From Hyphomicrobiales bacterium (GTDB lineage Bacteria > Pseudomonadota > Alphaproteobacteria > Rhizobiales > Beijerinckiaceae), in contig UCLR01000007.1 in assembly GCA_900473415.1 (NCBI GenBank), forward strand, positions 62,001 to 126,000: a DNA stretch of 64,000 nucleotides, given 5' to 3'. Position numbers and translations under genes: made by a program. Of this stretch, positions 26,854 to 36,299 are shown piece by piece. The notes under the pieces were generated by a model. It was not told the DNA's origin and did not search any database. It saw only the letters and a list, made by a program, of their open reading frames with translations. The first letter of the stretch is position 1, and each line of letters begins with the position of its first letter.

Positions 26854-28296
26854 TCAGTCGACGGCGTTGAGCGGACGGGCCACTGCCTCCAGCGGCTTGC
26901 GCTCGGCCTGGATGGCGAAGCGCGCGGCGATGACCGCGGCCGCCAGCATCAGCGCCGCACCCAGCAGATAGCCGCCGAAGACGCTGTTGCGGGAGCCGGT
27001 GTCGATCAGGATACCGAAGAGCCATGGGCCGGCGATGCCGCCCGCGCCCGTGCCGATCGCATAGAACAGAGCGATGGCGAGCGCGCGCATCTCGACAGGG
27101 AAGGTCTCCGAGACGGTGAGATAGGCCGAGCTCGCGGCGGCCGAGGCGAAGAAAAAGACCACGCTCCAGCACAGGGTGAGCTGCGCGGCAGTGAGCAGGT
27201 CCTGCTGGAAGAGATAGCCCGTCCCGGCCAGCAGCAGGCCGGAGAGAGCATAGGTGGCGGCGATCATCGGGCGCCGGCCCAGCGTGTCGAACAGCCGGCC
27301 GAGAAGCACCGGGCCGAGGAAGTTGCCGATCGCGAAGGGCAGGATGAACCAGCCGATCTTCTGCGAAGGCACGCCGTAGAAATCGGTCAGGATCAACGCA
27401 TAGGTGAAGAAGATCGCATTGTAGAAGAAGGCCTGCGACAGCATCAGCGCGAGCCCCACGAGCGAGCGGTCACGGTGGACGACGAAGAGCGCTTGGAACA
27501 CCTCGCCGAGCGGGATCGCGGGGCGCGGACGCAGGCGGGTGCGCACGAGTTTCTCGCCGGGCTCCGGGGGCGAGCCGCAGCGCTGCTCGATATCGGCGAC
27601 GATGGCCGCGGCCCGCTCGGGATGGCCGTGGCTGATCAGCCAGCGCGGGCTTTCCGGGATCCACTGCCGCAGGAACAGGACGACGAGCCCGAGCACGGCG
27701 CCGATGAAGAAGGCGAGGCGCCAGCCCTTCTCGGGGTCTATCACCGCCGGGTCGAGCAGGACGATGGCGCCGAGCGCGCCGAGTGCCGCGCCGATCCAGA
27801 ACGAGCCATTGATGACAAGGTCGGTCCAGCCGCGCATGCGGGCCGGAATGAGCTCCTGGATGGTCGAGTTGATCGCCGCGTATTCGCCGCCGATGCCCAT
27901 TCCCGTCAGGAAGCGGAAGGCGATGAAACTCGCGACGTTCCAGGAGAAAGCCGTCGCGGCGGTTGCGGCGAGATAGACCAGCACTGTGATGGTGAAGAGC
28001 TTCTTGCGGCCGAGCCGATCGGTCAGCCAGCCAAAGAACACGGCGCCCAGCACGGCGCCGGCGATATAACCGGCCCCGGCGAGCCCGATCTCGGTATTGG
28101 TGAATTTGAGGACCGGGCTTTCCTTCAGCGCGCCGGAGACGGAGCCGGCGAGCGTGACCTCGAGCCCGTCGAGGATCCAGGTTACGCCAAGCGCGACGAC
28201 GACGAGCGTGTGGAAGCGGGACCAGGGCAGGCGATCCAGCCGCGCGGGCACATCGGTTTCGATCGTGCCGTGCTGAATCACGGCCGGCGCTGTCAT
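26854..28296 (-). CDS. MFS transporter, sugar/metabolite:H+ symporter type
   Basis: A 480-residue transporter with 12 predicted helices. After helix 2 comes the MFS loop FGWLTDRLGRKKLF. After helix 4 is RFLTGMGIGGEYAAINSTIQELIPARMRGWTD, the pattern of the sugar-porter/metabolite:H+ symporter families, and PESPRWLISHG marks the loop after helix 6. Substrates in this group range from sugars to aromatic and dicarboxylic acids. It is a single gene with ATG 28296, divergent from flhA; no catabolic enzyme nearby points to a substrate. Confidence 0.88.
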   Translation of the reverse strand: MTAPAVIQHGTIETDVPARLDRLPWSRFHTLVVVALGVTWILDGLEVTLAGSVSGALKESPVLKFTNTEIGLAGAGYIAGAVLGAVFFGWLTDRLGRKKLFTITVLVYLAATAATAFSWNVASFIAFRFLTGMGIGGEYAAINSTIQELIPARMRGWTDLVINGSFWIGAALGALGAIVLLDPAVIDPEKGWRLAFFIGAVLGLVVLFLRQWIPESPRWLISHGHPERAAAIVADIEQRCGSPPEPGEKLVRTRLRPRPAIPLGEVFQALFVVHRDRSLVGLALMLSQAFFYNAIFFTYALILTDFYGVPSQKIGWFILPFAIGNFLGPVLLGRLFDTLGRRPMIAATYALSGLLLAGTGYLFQQDLLTAAQLTLCWSVVFFFASAAASSAYLTVSETFPVEMRALAIALFYAIGTGAGGIAGPWLFGILIDTGSRNSVFGGYLLGAALMLAAAVIAARFAIQAERKPLEAVARPLNAVD

Positions 28297-28400
28297 GCTG
28301 GTTTCCTCCCGCTCCGTCCCAAGGGCGGTGGGTCAACCGCCCGCCTTCGGGAAGGTTCCGCGGCGGCCGGCTCCGTTTCTTTACAATTCGTTCACCATAA

Positions 28401-28421
28401 ACCCGGCAAGAATTGCCGGGT
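28401..28421. promoter_or_regulatory. Perfect 9-bp inverted repeat in the flhA leader (candidate FlbD site)
   Basis: ACCCGGCAA-GAA-TTGCCGGGT, 62 bases before the flhA start codon, contains CGGCA-N5-TGCCG as found upstream of fliK. It overlaps a weaker GG-N10-GC sigma-54-like element (GG at 28418-28419, GC at 28430-28431), so binding here might repress rather than activate. It could also be a transcribed hairpin. Confidence 0.5.
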
Positions 28422-28482
28422 CGTGTCCTGCTTCGGGGCGCGCATGCCCGCTTGGGCGGCTTGAGGACGGGCGGAGCGGTCG

Positions 28483-30615
28483 ATGACCGATGTGACAGCG
28501 GGGCAAGGCAGCAGCGGCTTCAGCCTTCCCAATCGCGATGCGCTGGGCAAGCTGTTCAACCGGCCTGATCTGTTCCTCGCCGTCGGCGTCATGGGCATCC
28601 TGGTGGTGCTCATCTTCCCGATGCCGGCGCTGCTGCTCGATCTGATGCTGGCGCTTTCGATCATCCTGTCGGTGCTGGTGCTGATGACCGCGCTCTTCAT
28701 CGAGGAGCCGCTGGAATTCTCCGCCTTCCCGACCGTGCTGCTGATCGTCACCATGTTCCGGCTGGCGCTCAACCTCGCCTCGACGCGCCTGATCCTTGCC
28801 CATGGCCACGAGGGCACATCGGCCGCCGGCCATGTCATCGAGGCCTTCGCCGGCTTCGTGATGAGCGGCAATTTCGTGATCGGTGTGATCGTCTTCACCA
28901 TCCTGATCATCGTGAACTTCGTGGTCATCACCAAGGGCTCTGGCCGTATCGCCGAGGTCGCGGCCCGCTTCACCCTCGACGCCATGCCCGGCAAGCAGAT
29001 GGCGATCGACGCCGATCTCTCGGCCGGGCTGATCGACCAGGAAACCGCCAAGGTTCGCCGCAAGGCGCTGGAGGACGAATCCTCCTTCTTCGGCTCGATG
29101 GACGGCGCCTCGAAATTCGTGCGCGGCGACGCCATCGCCGCCCTGCTGATCACCTTCATCAACGTGCTCGGCGGCATCATCATCGGCGTCGCGCAGCAGA
29201 ATCTGAGCTTTGGCCAGGCAGCGCACAACTATACGCAGCTCACCGTCGGCGACGGCCTCGTCAGCCAGATTCCGGCGCTGATCGTCTCGACCGCTGCGGG
29301 CCTGCTCGTTTCGAAGGCTGGCGTGCGTGGTGCCGCCGACAAGGCGCTCGGCAAGCAGCTCTCCGGCTATCCCAAGGCGCTCGGCATGTCGGCGGCGGTG
29401 ATGCTGCTGATCGCGCTGCTGCCCGGCATCCCGATGCTGCCCTTCCTGCTGCTCGCCGCCGGCGCCGGCTTCCTCGCCTTTCGCTTCGGCAAGGCGGCAA
29501 AGGAGCGTGCGGCGCTGCAGGGCGTTGCCGGGGCGGGCGAAGCGGGCGGGGCTGTCGGTGCGGACGGCACGCCGCGCGAGGAGACCCTCAACGACCTGCT
29601 CAAGATGGACGAGCTCAAGATCGAGATCGGCTATGCGCTGCTGCCGCTGGTCAACGCGGCCGACGGGCAGGACCGACTGACCGACCAGGTGCGGGCGCTG
29701 CGCCGGCAGCTTGCGGCGGAGCTCGGCTTCGTCATGCCGGCCGTGCGCATCGTCGACAACGTCCAGCTCGAAGCGAACCACTACTTCATCAAGATCAAGG
29801 AGATCGATGCCGGCCAGGGCATCGTCTATGCCGGCCAGTACATGGCGATGGACCCGATGGGCGGCGCCGTGAACCTGCCCGGCCACAACGTGCTGGAGCC
29901 GACCTTCGGCCTGCCCGCCACCTGGATCGACGGGGCGCTGCAGGACGAGGCGCAGATCCGCGGCTACACGGTCGTCGACGCCGCGACCGTGATCTCGACC
30001 CACCTCACCGAGGTGCTGAAGTCGAACATGCCTGAGCTGCTCTCGCATGGCGAGGTGCAGAAGCTGCTGCGTGAGCTGCCGAAGGACCATGCCGATCTCG
30101 TCAAGGAGATCGTGCCGAGCCAGATCTCGACCACCGGCATCCAGCGTGTGCTGCAACTCCTGCTCTCCGAGCGCATATCGATCCGCGACCTGCCGACGAT
30201 CATCGAGGGCATCGCCGAGGTCTCGGCGACCGTCCGCAACCCGCGCGACATCGCCGAGCATGTCCGTGTGCGGCTTGCCCGCCAGATCTGCGCGCAGTTC
30301 GCCAATCCGCAGGGCGTGCTCTCGATCATCACGCTGTCGCCAGCCTGGGAGAGCGTCTTCGCCGAATCGATCGTCGGCCAGGGCGAGGAGCGTCATCTCG
30401 CCATGGCGCCGTCGCGACTGCAGGAATTCGTCCATCACGTCCGCGACCGGTTCGAGGACGCGGCCCGCATCGGCGAGATGCCGGCGCTGGTCTCCTCGGC
30501 GCTGGCGCGGCCCTTCGTGCGCCAGATCATCGAGCGCTTCCGTCGCGAGACGCCGGTGCTGTCGCAGGCCGAGATCCATCCGCGTGTCCGTCTGAAGACG
30601 GTCGGCAGCGTCTGA
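28483..30615 (+). CDS. flhA: Flagellar biosynthesis protein FlhA
   Basis: A 710-residue core component of the flagellar type III export gate. The N-terminal half has about eight transmembrane helices. Between them is the cytoplasmic FHIPEP region, including DAMPGKQMAIDADLSAGLIDQETAKVRRKALEDESSFFGSMDGASKFVRGDAIA. The C-terminal half is the export platform for chaperones and substrates, with VLEPTFGLPATWI, LLRELPKDHADLVKEIVPSQIS and PRDIAEHVRVRLARQIC. The start is ATG 28483. It stands apart from the fliF operon and may have its own FlbD-linked promoter. Confidence 0.97.
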   Translation: MTDVTAGQGSSGFSLPNRDALGKLFNRPDLFLAVGVMGILVVLIFPMPALLLDLMLALSIILSVLVLMTALFIEEPLEFSAFPTVLLIVTMFRLALNLASTRLILAHGHEGTSAAGHVIEAFAGFVMSGNFVIGVIVFTILIIVNFVVITKGSGRIAEVAARFTLDAMPGKQMAIDADLSAGLIDQETAKVRRKALEDESSFFGSMDGASKFVRGDAIAALLITFINVLGGIIIGVAQQNLSFGQAAHNYTQLTVGDGLVSQIPALIVSTAAGLLVSKAGVRGAADKALGKQLSGYPKALGMSAAVMLLIALLPGIPMLPFLLLAAGAGFLAFRFGKAAKERAALQGVAGAGEAGGAVGADGTPREETLNDLLKMDELKIEIGYALLPLVNAADGQDRLTDQVRALRRQLAAELGFVMPAVRIVDNVQLEANHYFIKIKEIDAGQGIVYAGQYMAMDPMGGAVNLPGHNVLEPTFGLPATWIDGALQDEAQIRGYTVVDAATVISTHLTEVLKSNMPELLSHGEVQKLLRELPKDHADLVKEIVPSQISTTGIQRVLQLLLSERISIRDLPTIIEGIAEVSATVRNPRDIAEHVRVRLARQICAQFANPQGVLSIITLSPAWESVFAESIVGQGEERHLAMAPSRLQEFVHHVRDRFEDAARIGEMPALVSSALARPFVRQIIERFRRETPVLSQAEIHPRVRLKTVGSV

Positions 30616-30700
30616 GGTCTCGGTGCACCTCCGGTTTCCACGGGGGCGCGATGCCCGCGGCGCAATGGTCAGTCATCGAGGCCCCGGCTAAGCGGGTAAT

Positions 30701-31588
30701 ATGTCCCGCAATGCCGTTCTCTTCGTCGTCATGTCCCTCGTCTGGGGGCTGACCTGGCTGCCGCTCAAGGTCGGCGCGGCGCATGTGCCGCCGGTCTTCC
30801 TGGCCGCCGCGCGCTTCCTGATCGCCGGCGCGCTGATGCTGCTCTGGGCCGGTCGCGAGGTGACCATGGTGCCGCGCAGCGCCTGGCCACGGCTGATTGG
30901 CACGGCGCTCTTGCTCAACACCGGCAACTACACGCTGCTGTTCTGGGGCGTGAAATATGCCCCGAGCGGGCTCTCGGCCATCGTCAATTTCGGGACGATC
31001 CCGATCTACACGCTGCTGGCGAGCCGTGTGATTGCGGGCGAGCCTATCAATCGCCAGAAGGTGCTCGCCATCGCGCTCGGCACAGCCGGGCTCGGCTTTC
31101 TCTTCGCGACACGAGCGCTTGGCGGCCTGTCGGCCTCTCAGGGCGATCCGCTCGAGGCCGCGGGGCTCGCAGCGGTGGCAGCCGGGACGCTGCTCTATTG
31201 TCTCGGCGCCGTGCTGGCGCGGCCGATCGCGGGCAAGATGCCGACGCTGACGCTGGCCGGCTGGCAGACGCTGATCGGCGGCTTCGGCCTGGCGATGGCC
31301 TCTCTGACGCTGGAGCGCATCGGCGTCGACGACTTCATGCGGCTGGCGAGCTGGCCGGTGTGGCCTGCCGTCGTCTTCCTCGTCATCTGTGGCTCGCTGA
31401 TGGGCTTCACCATCTATATGCGGCTACTGCGCGACTGGGGAGCCTTCCGCGCCGGGCTTTATGCCTTCATCAGCCCGGCCATCGCGGTCGCCGTCGGGGT
31501 CGTCGTGCTGGGCGAGCCCTTCGGCTGGTCGGAAGCTGTGGGTGCCCTGCTCATGTTCGGCGCGGCAGGGATCGCGTTGCGGAGATAG
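30701..31588 (+). CDS. EamA/DMT-family transporter
   Basis: A 295-residue membrane protein with ten predicted helices in two EamA repeats. The first begins LFVVMSLVWGLTWLPLKVGA with PPVFLAAARFLIAGALML; the second ends GAFRAGLYAFISPAIAVAVGVVVLGEPFGWSEAVGALLMFGAAGIAL, the drug/metabolite exporter pattern. These proteins usually export amino acids, nucleosides or other metabolites. It lies 85 bases after flhA on the same strand but is functionally unrelated. The substrate is unknown. Confidence 0.88.
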   Translation: MSRNAVLFVVMSLVWGLTWLPLKVGAAHVPPVFLAAARFLIAGALMLLWAGREVTMVPRSAWPRLIGTALLLNTGNYTLLFWGVKYAPSGLSAIVNFGTIPIYTLLASRVIAGEPINRQKVLAIALGTAGLGFLFATRALGGLSASQGDPLEAAGLAAVAAGTLLYCLGAVLARPIAGKMPTLTLAGWQTLIGGFGLAMASLTLERIGVDDFMRLASWPVWPAVVFLVICGSLMGFTIYMRLLRDWGAFRAGLYAFISPAIAVAVGVVVLGEPFGWSEAVGALLMFGAAGIALRR

Positions 31589-31598
31589 CGCCGGATCC

Positions 31599-32636
31599 CT
31601 ACGGCGGCGGTGCTATTCGCGTGTTGCGCTTGAGCTGTGCGCGCTCGAAGGCGAGCACGATCGGCAGCGAGATCACCAAGGGCAGGATGAGGTAGAACAG
31701 GCGCCAGATCAGCAGGGCAGCGAAGACGGCAGGCGCCGGCATGCCCGGCATCACCGCGAGGAAGACCGCCTCCATCACGCCGACGCCGCCCGGCACCTGG
31801 CTGAGCAGCCCGGCCGAGAAGGAGAGCAGGAAAGCGCCGAGCACGATCATGAAGCCCGGATTGCCCTGCGCCGGCAGCGCGAAATAGATGATGCCGGCGG
31901 CGCCGACGAGCTCCAGCGGTGCGGCGAGATATTGCCGGGCGACGATCCGCAGGCGCGGATAGATCAGCTCGAACTTGCCGATCCGCAACGGCCTGAACTT
32001 GAGCCAGGAGCCGATGGTGTAGAGCGCGACGAAGGCGAGCATGCCGACGCCGATCAGCCGCGCCGTGCCGTCGCCGATGGCGAACCATCGCGACATCCGC
32101 GTCAGTGGTCGCAGGATCTCCGGCTCGTAGACCAGAACGATGCCCATGAGCAGGATGGTGCCGAAGACGAAGGTGAAGGAGCAGAGCGCCACGAGCACTG
32201 CGACGTCAGCTGCGTTCAGCCCCTTCGCCGTATAGGCGCGGTATCGCACCATTCCCCCGGAGAAGACCGAGGCGCCGATATTGTGCGAGAGCGCATAGGT
32301 CACGAAGGAGCAGAGCGAGATATAGAACCAGGAGATGCCCTTCTCCTTTCCGAGATGGATCAGGGCGATGCGATCGTACCAGGCGAGAGCGGCATAGGCC
32401 GCCACGGTCGCCAGCGCCGCATGGAAGAAGGCCTCCGGCGGGATCACCGCGATCTTGTGGCCAATGCGGTGGGCGATGATCTTGATGCTCTGCCAGAGGC
32501 CGGCATTCTCGAGCAGCGCCTCGATGGCGGCGTCAGAGCCGGCCTCCGCCTTGAGCTTGTCCCAGAGCAGTTCAACGGACCAGATCACCGCGACGAGCCC
32601 GATGATCGGCCAAAGATAGTCGAGATAGCGCTTCAT
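31599..32636 (-). CDS. UPF0104/YbhN-type membrane protein (LPG-synthase transmembrane domain)
   Basis: A 345-residue protein with about eight helices, related to the flippase/transmembrane part of lysylphosphatidylglycerol synthase (MprF) but without its aminoacyl-transfer domain. The family pattern SHNIGASVFSGGMVRYRAYTAKGLNAADVAVLVALCSFTFVFG is visible, as is LLSQVPGGVGVMEAVFL near the end. Related proteins are thought to move lipids or polyprenol-linked products across the inner membrane. I take ATG 32636 (MKRYLDYLW) rather than an upstream ATG, since the family begins there. Confidence 0.8.
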   Translation of the reverse strand: MKRYLDYLWPIIGLVAVIWSVELLWDKLKAEAGSDAAIEALLENAGLWQSIKIIAHRIGHKIAVIPPEAFFHAALATVAAYAALAWYDRIALIHLGKEKGISWFYISLCSFVTYALSHNIGASVFSGGMVRYRAYTAKGLNAADVAVLVALCSFTFVFGTILLMGIVLVYEPEILRPLTRMSRWFAIGDGTARLIGVGMLAFVALYTIGSWLKFRPLRIGKFELIYPRLRIVARQYLAAPLELVGAAGIIYFALPAQGNPGFMIVLGAFLLSFSAGLLSQVPGGVGVMEAVFLAVMPGMPAPAVFAALLIWRLFYLILPLVISLPIVLAFERAQLKRNTRIAPPP

Positions 32637-32788
32637 ACAGGCCGCTGAGTGGAAATCGGGGCTGGACGCGTAGCAGGGCGGGAGGCCCACGTCGTCAACG
32701 CTGCGGCGTGAACCATCCCTTCTCTCTGACAGCCTGAAGGGGCGAGGGCAAGCGCCCGGAAGCGCCCGCCCACGCCCTCAGGCAAGGA

Positions 32789-33178
32789 TTATTTGCCGTT
32801 TTTCTTCAGCCAGTCGCGCATCATGGCGACTTCCTTCTCCTGGTCGCGGATGACGCTCTCGGCCAGCTTGCGGATTTCCGGGTCCTTGCCATGGGCGAGA
32901 GCGACCTTGGCCATGTCGATCGCGCCCTGATGGTGCGGGATCATGCCGCGGACGAAATCGGCATCGGCATCGCCCGAATAGGCAATGTCCATGTCCTTGT
33001 GCATCTTCGCATTGGCGTCCTGATAGCCCTTGGTCGCCGGGGGCACTGCCCCCGGTGCGACGACGGGCGGCCCCTGGCGCGTGTGCTGGCTTTGATGCTG
33101 GTGCTGCTGCGCCTGGGCCGCGCTGCCGAGCATGCCGGCTGCAAGGAGGGCTGCCAGCGAAATGGCGATACGATTCAT
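32789..33178 (-). CDS. DUF305 periplasmic metallochaperone-like protein (CopM family)
   Basis: A 129-residue exported protein. Signal peptide 1-23 (ends GSAAQA) is followed by a His/Gln-rich stretch QQHQHQSQHTRQG and a four-helix DUF305 domain. The domain holds the signature DFVRGMIPHHQGAIDMAKVAL, with two adjacent histidines and nearby Met/His residues suited to Cu(I). DUF305 proteins such as CopM bind copper in the periplasm and aid resistance. It is preceded on the same strand by a Cys/His-containing membrane protein at 33253, so a small copper unit is likely. The start is set by the signal peptide. Confidence 0.85.
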   Translation of the reverse strand: MNRIAISLAALLAAGMLGSAAQAQQHQHQSQHTRQGPPVVAPGAVPPATKGYQDANAKMHKDMDIAYSGDADADFVRGMIPHHQGAIDMAKVALAHGKDPEIRKLAESVIRDQEKEVAMMRDWLKKNGK

Positions 33179-33252
33179 CGGTCTTGTCCTTGGTCGATGG
33201 AATGAGGGACCGTGCCGCAAGGCGGCGTCTCGATCCGTCGAAAATTGGTTGT

Positions 33253-33678
33253 TCAGGTGACCCGGCCGCTCGTTCGCGGCGGGTGCTCGGCCGGCTCGGG
33301 CGCAAGCCCCCCGATCGGTGCCGCAGCGGGCGGCGCGGCCCGCGACCAACTCACGTCGATGGGCAGCAGCGGAGCGCCCGGCGCTTCCGCGATCAGGCCG
33401 CAGCCGACGATGCAGCAGGGTGGCATCTTGGCGTGAACGGCCACGCCGTCGACAGCCTCGTGGCAGGGTGCCGTGCCGGCCTCGTCCGAAACGGCGGCAA
33501 TGGCGGTTACGACGGCATGGCCCGGCATGACCGCGCTCATCATCGAGGCGGCGAGCGTAAGATGCGGCACGACGGCGAGGCCCATGACGAGCAGGGCGAA
33601 AAGCAGGCCGGGCAGCCGGACGCGATGCGGTCGCTGCGCTGGGCTTTCTGCACTGTCACGCCGGGGATGAATCATCAC
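33253..33678 (-). CDS. Hypothetical exported protein with Cys/His cluster, copper-associated context
   Basis: A 141-residue protein with a polar, basic start, one hydrophobic helix at about 23-43 that may be an anchor or signal, and a motif with C72-H73, H82 and CC-x3-C (C88, C89, C93) in PCHEAVDGVAVHAKMPPCCIVGCG. The tail is Pro/Ala-rich. It resembles DUF2946-type small proteins found beside copper-handling genes, but I cannot name it. It precedes the DUF305 gene by 74 bases on the same strand, and the metal-ligand residues suggest a joint role in metal binding. Confidence 0.65.
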   Translation of the reverse strand: MMIHPRRDSAESPAQRPHRVRLPGLLFALLVMGLAVVPHLTLAASMMSAVMPGHAVVTAIAAVSDEAGTAPCHEAVDGVAVHAKMPPCCIVGCGLIAEAPGAPLLPIDVSWSRAAPPAAAPIGGLAPEPAEHPPRTSGRVT

Positions 33679-33756
33679 GAGCCGATCCTACCGATCGGAT
33701 CATGTCAGGAACGCGGCGGCATTGCACTTTCCGCTGGTGCCGCGTAGCAAACGGCC

Positions 33757-34371
33757 ATGTCGAACAGCCTGACCGTCAGCCTCACTGGCACAACCGACCT
33801 GCCGCCCGGAAAGATCGCCGCCGTGGTGACCTCGCTCGAGATGCTCGCGCAGCCGGCGGAACGGCCGGACCCACCGGGTACGGAAGGTTTCTCGCTGGAT
33901 CGAATCGACGGCAACGACATCGAGCGCTATCTCGACGTCTACCGCCTCTTGGGCGAGCGCTGGATGTGGTTCAGCCGCCTGGTCAAGCCGCGCGCGGAGC
34001 TTGCGGTGATTCTTTCCGATCCAGCGGTCGATCTCTACGCCGTGCGCTTCGATGGCCGGGACGTCGGGCTGCTGGAGCTCGACTTTCGCGCAGCGGGGGA
34101 GGGCGAGCTCGCCTTCTTCGGGTTGGACGAGCCGGTGGTCGGCAAGGGCGCGGGACGCTGGCTGATGAACCGGGCGCTGGCGCTGGCCTGGGCGAAGCCG
34201 ATCAAGCGCTTCTGGGTGCACACCTGCACCATCGACCATCCGGGCGCGATCAACTTCTACCAGCGCTCGGGCTTCAAGGTGTTCAAGCGCGGCATCGAGA
34301 TCGACGACGATCCCCGCCTGAAGGGCCAGATGCGGGCCGACAGCGTGCCGCACCATCCCGTGATTGCATAA
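33757..34371 (+). CDS. GNAT family N-acetyltransferase
   Basis: A 204-residue enzyme transferring an acyl group from acetyl-CoA. The GNAT core spans about 45-185: VDLYAVRFDGRDVGLLELDF is the central beta-hairpin, FFGLDEPVVGKGAGRWLMNRAL the CoA pyrophosphate loop (G-x-G-x-G-R-W), and VHTCTIDHPGAINFYQRSGFKVFKRG the acetyl-acceptor half. The acceptor is unknown. A bidirectional terminator hairpin follows immediately at the stop codon, shared with fliJ from the other side. Confidence 0.87.
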   Translation: MSNSLTVSLTGTTDLPPGKIAAVVTSLEMLAQPAERPDPPGTEGFSLDRIDGNDIERYLDVYRLLGERWMWFSRLVKPRAELAVILSDPAVDLYAVRFDGRDVGLLELDFRAAGEGELAFFGLDEPVVGKGAGRWLMNRALALAWAKPIKRFWVHTCTIDHPGAINFYQRSGFKVFKRGIEIDDDPRLKGQMRADSVPHHPVIA

Positions 34372-34395
34372 AAAACGGAGGTCCTGCGACCTCCG
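34370..34395. terminator. Rho-independent terminator between the GNAT gene and fliJ
   Basis: Perfect stem CGGAGGTC / GACCTCCG with loop CTGC and six A on its left side. Read on the minus strand it is a hairpin followed by T6, ending the fliJ transcript. It also forms a hairpin for the plus-strand gene. Confidence 0.85.
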
Positions 34396-34426
34396 CCCCG
34401 TCTTCCTGACTCTCCGTCAGGCGATT

Positions 34427-34831
34427 TCAGGCGCGCGAACGCAGCCCGATAGCGTCCATGGTCGCCTGGTCGCGAGAGGCCTCGGCGGCACGCTCGGAGG
34501 CGCGCTCGCGATCTTCCAGGATCTCGACCTTCTTCATCTCCTCGAAGGCTTCCTGAAGTTCGGCCTTCGCCTCGTCCAGCTGGCCCTGCAGGTTGTCGGC
34601 CGACTGGCGCAGGTTGTCGCGCCGGCCGAGCGCCGCCTTGGCATAGGTCGGATAGGCGAAATGCGACGGATCAGTGATGCCGGCGCGCGCCTCCTCTGAC
34701 TGGATTTCGCGATCGAGATCGCTCGCCATCCGGTGGAAATCGGCGATCATCATCTCGATCTGGCTCACCCGGCGACGCTTCTCGTCGACCTGGAAGCGCT
34801 TCAGCCGCAGAAGCGTCTCTCGCGACTTCAT
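34427..34831 (-). CDS. fliJ: Flagellar export protein FliJ
   Basis: A 134-residue, almost wholly helical coiled-coil protein that inserts in the FliI hexamer and links it to FlhA. The start MKSRETLLRLKRFQVDEKRRRVSQIEMMIADF is nearly identical to recalled alphaproteobacterial FliJ. I place the start at ATG 34831, preceded by AGGAG nine bases upstream. It is separated from fliI by an MFS gene on the opposite strand, so it must have its own promoter somewhere in 34832-35060; I did not recognise one. A strong terminator follows. Confidence 0.88.
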   Translation of the reverse strand: MKSRETLLRLKRFQVDEKRRRVSQIEMMIADFHRMASDLDREIQSEEARAGITDPSHFAYPTYAKAALGRRDNLRQSADNLQGQLDEAKAELQEAFEEMKKVEILEDRERASERAAEASRDQATMDAIGLRSRA

Positions 34832-35060
34832 GTCGTTAAACTCCTGACTACGCATGGGCAGCAGCCGACCCCTCGGTCACGCCCGAACTCATTCCGCGAG
34901 ACGAGGTGCACAATGACCCAAGGAGGTTGACCTTTCCTTACCGAAATGGACTGCCTTTTCTGCATGCACAGGTCGCGTCGCCACTCCTGCCGCCGCCTGA
35001 CGGGATGATCTAGTTCTCAAACACCGGCGGTCGCCCGGCCCGTTCTCGCGGATTTAAGTC

Positions 35061-36299
35061 TTGGCTTCTCTTCCTCGCTTTGGCGGGCATGGCCCGCTGC
35101 TGTTCGGCCTCGCCCTCACTCGAATCATCGGTTGGGGCACGACCTTTTATTCGCCCTCGGTGCTGGCGCCGGCGCTCAGCCGCGACATCGGGCTCAGTCC
35201 CGAGATCGTCTTCGGCGGCATCACGGTCCTGCTCATTACCGGTGCGCTGCTCGCGCCGGCGCTCGGGCGCCAGCTCGACCGCGAGGGCACGCGCCGCTCG
35301 ATGTGCCTGGGCGCGCTGGTCTGCGCGCTCGGCTTCGTCGTGCTGGCGATCTCGCAAGGGCCGGTCAGCTATCTCGCAAGCTGGTTCGTGATCGGCATCG
35401 GCCATGCGCTGTCGCTCGCCAATGTCGGCAACGTCACCATCGCGCAGCTGATGGGCGAACGCACCCGGCGCGTCATCGGGCTGATGATGCTGATGACAGG
35501 CCTGGCCTCCAGCGTGTTTTGGCCGCTGACGGCGCTGCTCACGAACCTCTACGGCTGGCGTGCCGCAGTGCTGGTCTTCGCGGTGCTGCAGGTCGTCATC
35601 GTGCTTCCGATCTATCTCGCGATCCCGCGCCTTCGGCCGGCCGCGTCGACGCCGGGCGCCGCCGCCGTCGCATCAAACTTCGAGCAGGGCAGAGTCAGTA
35701 CGGACCGCCGTCAGGCGGCGTTCCTGCTGCTGGCGCTCGCTCTTTCGGCGAGCGGGCTGGTCTCCTGGGGGCTGCCGCTGCACTACATCAGGCTGTTCCA
35801 GGAGGGTGGACTGACACCGGCCGAGGCCGTCTGGATTGCGACGCTGAGCGGGCCGGCGACGATCGCGGCGCGTGCCATCGACGCGACGCTCGGCGAGCGG
35901 TTGCCAGCGGAGAAGGTCGCGCTGCTCGGCCTGCTCGTTGCGCCGGCGCTTTGCCTGACGCTGCCGCTGCTGCCGATGACGACCGGCACCGCCGGGGTCT
36001 TCATCATGCTGTTCAGCGCGTCGCTCGGCGTCATCTCCGTGGCGCGCGCGACGCTGCCGCTGGTGCTCTTCGGCCGCAACGGCTTCGCCACGATGCTCGG
36101 CAGGCTGACCGTGCCGCAGAACATCACCTTCGCTGCTGCACCGCTGCTCTTCGCGACCATGGTCGAGCGGCTGGGCGCGAATGCGACGCTGGTCGTCTCG
36201 GCGACGATCCAGGCGATCGGCTTCGCCGCGATGTTCGCGCTGGTGCGGATGCTGGCGCGGAAGGCGCCTTCCGAGGCCGCTACCCAGTCTCACCCATGA
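35061..36299 (+). CDS. MFS transporter inserted between fliI and fliJ
   Basis: A 412-residue transporter with 12 predicted helices, starting with TTG and no clear ribosome site. [29 protein letters not shown] and [17 protein letters not shown] fit the monocarboxylate/oxalate-formate-like branch of the MFS; helix 8 contains a typical [17 protein letters not shown] loop. It runs opposite to the flanking flagellar genes and its 3' end overlaps the 3' end of fliI by 20 bases. The start codon is uncertain. The substrate is unknown. Confidence 0.82.
   Translation: MASLPRFGGHGPLLFGLALTRIIGWGTTFYSPSVLAPALSRDIGLSPEIVFGGITVLLITGALLAPALGRQLDREGTRRSMCLGALVCALGFVVLAISQGPVSYLASWFVIGIGHALSLANVGNVTIAQLMGERTRRVIGLMMLMTGLASSVFWPLTALLTNLYGWRAAVLVFAVLQVVIVLPIYLAIPRLRPAASTPGAAAVASNFEQGRVSTDRRQAAFLLLALALSASGLVSWGLPLHYIRLFQEGGLTPAEAVWIATLSGPATIAARAIDATLGERLPAEKVALLGLLVAPALCLTLPLLPMTTGTAGVFIMLFSASLGVISVARATLPLVLFGRNGFATMLGRLTVPQNITFAAAPLLFATMVERLGANATLVVSATIQAIGFAAMFALVRMLARKAPSEAATQSHP

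Noticed and set aside
26770..28464. 564-codon open frame antisense to the MFS gene
   Set aside because: Shadow frame; the minus-strand protein has 12 helices and MFS motifs.
28381..30579. 732-codon open frame antisense to flhA
   Set aside because: His/Asp/Arg-rich shadow of a highly conserved flagellar gene on the plus strand.
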